Positions 6,698 to 7,309 of a stretch of 7,309 nt of DNA are shown piece by piece; within the stretch, counting starts at the first letter, position 1, and every line of letters begins with the position of its first letter. The notes below the pieces were generated by a model. That model was not told the origin of the DNA. It saw only the letters and a program-made list of their open reading frames with translations, and did not search any database. The translations under genes were made by a program, and so were the position numbers. Source of the DNA: Candidatus Dojkabacteria bacterium UBA2222 (GTDB lineage Bacteria > Patescibacteriota > Dojkabacteria > SC72). The stretch covers positions 1 through 7,309 of the forward strand of contig DCUE01000060.1 in NCBI GenBank assembly GCA_002328465.1. The letters run 5' to 3'.

Positions 6698-7217
6698 TCT
6701 TCTTAAAAGTGATTGAAATACTATTAAATTCACTCTTTGGCTCGGGTTCGATACTACTATATTCGGTAAAATTAGTCAATATCTCATTAAAGACCTCTTT
6801 CATCTGTTCATACGGTTGTCTCCCTCTTTTTTGAGCAGTTATCTTCACAGGGTGGCCCTTTTCCAAGAACTCCTTTGCTCTTCTTACTCTTGTATTCAGA
6901 TCTCCTATATCTATTACAGGACTAAATCTAAATTCTTTTAAATCTTTAACCTTTCCTGCCTTGTTTTTCCTTAATTTCTTTTTCTGTTCATACACATATT
7001 TAGAGAAATCCATAATTCTACATACAGGTGGTCGAGCGTTAGGGCTTACTTCTACCAAATCCAAACCAGCTTCTGTTGCCATTTCTCTAGCTACATTTGT
7101 ATCTATTTCTCCTACATTCTTTCCATCTTTGTCAATTAGAAATACCTTTGGTACCCTAATCCACTCATTTATTCTAGTTCCAAAATCTTTCTTCTCCCTT
7201 TGATTGTTTAAATCCAT
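6570..7217 (-). CDS. infC: Translation initiation factor IF-3 with C-terminal extension
   Basis: IF3 binds the 30S subunit, keeps it apart from 50S and checks start-codon and initiator-tRNA pairing. The N-domain spans about 14-83 (RINEWIR; GLDLVEVSPNARPPVCRIMD). The linker is Lys-rich. The C-domain spans about 90-173 (KEFRFSPVIDIGDLNTRVRRAKEFL split by family pattern, GHPVKITAQKRGR, ending SITFKK). A hydrophilic tail at 174-215, rich in K, N, Q, S, E and D, is not part of the family core and is probably disordered. The total of 215 residues compares with 170-180 usually. ATG at 7217 is the most upstream possible start because TAA directly precedes it in frame. It is an ordinary ATG, not the AUU used for autoregulation in E. 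coli. No Shine-Dalgarno is seen. The tail-coding part overlaps rpmI by 128 nt. The stop is TAG. Confidence 0.95.
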   Translation of the reverse strand: MDLNNQREKKDFGTRINEWIRVPKVFLIDKDGKNVGEIDTNVAREMATEAGLDLVEVSPNARPPVCRIMDFSKYVYEQKKKLRKNKAGKVKDLKEFRFSPVIDIGDLNTRVRRAKEFLEKGHPVKITAQKRGRQPYEQMKEVFNEILTNFTEYSSIEPEPKSEFNSISITFKKNVTSKNKQNSNKENQAIQPKGEQESKDDVQTKSSGSSEDKKV

Positions 7218-7240
7218 TTATTAAAAATATATTGATTAAT

Positions 7241-7309
7241 TTATCTATGTTTTTTTAAACGAATCTCCTCTTCGAGATAGTCTAGGAATTCCTGTTTCTT
7301 CATTAATCC
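7241..7309 (-). CDS. thrS: C-terminus of probable threonyl-tRNA synthetase (partial)
   Basis: A minus-strand frame enters from the right edge and ends with TAA at 7243-7241. It encodes 22 residues: GLMKKQEFLDYLEEEIRLKK, then HR. The pattern of a short segment followed by F-x-x-x-L-x-x-E-I and a basic end matches the last residues of ThrRS, where the anticodon-binding domain finishes in a helix of this kind. The location supports this: thrS commonly lies directly upstream of infC-rpmI-rplT. The gap to infC is 23 bp of AT-rich sequence with no terminator hairpin, so the two are probably co-transcribed. With so few residues the identity rests as much on synteny as on sequence. The ATG at 7303 inside this stretch could in principle start a 20-codon peptide, which I think less likely. 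Confidence 0.6.
   Translation of the reverse strand, partial: GLMKKQEFLDYLEEEIRLKKHR

Noticed and set aside
6698..6733. GTG start for L35 at 6733
   Set aside because: The 12 added residues are not L35-like and lie within conserved IF3 coding sequence; ATG 6697 gives a normal L35 N-terminus.
6961..7203. Plus-strand open frame opposite infC
   Set aside because: Antisense to the conserved IF3 N-domain; Phe and Ser rich as expected of a complement of Lys-rich coding sequence.
7241..7303. Stand-alone 20-codon peptide from ATG 7303
   Set aside because: The frame continues to the window edge and matches the expected end of ThrRS in the usual gene order.
1..7309. Mobile element, CRISPR array, defence system, tRNA or riboswitch
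   Set aside because: No repeats, transposase, tRNA fold, T-box or other such signal was found; genes are contiguous housekeeping loci.

Overview
The window is AT-rich bacterial DNA (by eye about one third G+C) holding seven genes, nearly all housekeeping. I see no mobile element, CRISPR array, tRNA or rRNA. The genes are densely packed, start codons mostly lack a clear Shine-Dalgarno sequence, and all seven visible stops are TAA or TAG. The standard bacterial code translates every gene at full family length, with no in-frame TGA. Compactness, low GC, weak ribosome binding sites and a class A penicillin-binding protein with an added Ig-like C-terminal domain fit a small-genome lineage such as Patescibacteria (CPR). 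That placement is a low-confidence inference; a peptidoglycan-walled bacterium is well supported.

Layout. Bases 1-2505 (+) encode a bifunctional class A penicillin-binding protein whose 5' end lies outside the window. It converges on the rest of the window with only 7 bp between stop codons. Everything from 2513 to the right edge is on the minus strand and, read in its own 5'-3' direction, gives the widespread order thrS (last 22 codons only), infC, rpmI, rplT, pheS, pheT. These encode threonyl-tRNA synthetase, initiation factor 3, ribosomal proteins L35 and L20, and the two subunits of phenylalanyl-tRNA synthetase. The left part therefore builds cell wall, and the right part is a translation gene cluster.

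Two places deserve attention. First, the 111-bp rplT-pheS gap holds a clean intrinsic terminator. An upstream segment overlapping the rplT stop codon can pair perfectly over 9 bp with the terminator's 5' arm, giving mutually exclusive terminator and antiterminator folds. No separate Phe leader peptide is visible, but rplT itself ends with two closely spaced Phe codons at a distance from the switch that would suit ribosome-mediated attenuation of pheST. A likely pheS promoter lies just after the terminator. Second, infC and rpmI overlap by 128 bp out of frame. The overlap encodes exactly the hydrophilic tail that IF3 carries beyond its conserved C-terminal domain, as if the tail arose by overprinting on the rpmI start. 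No wholly new multi-gene system is present.
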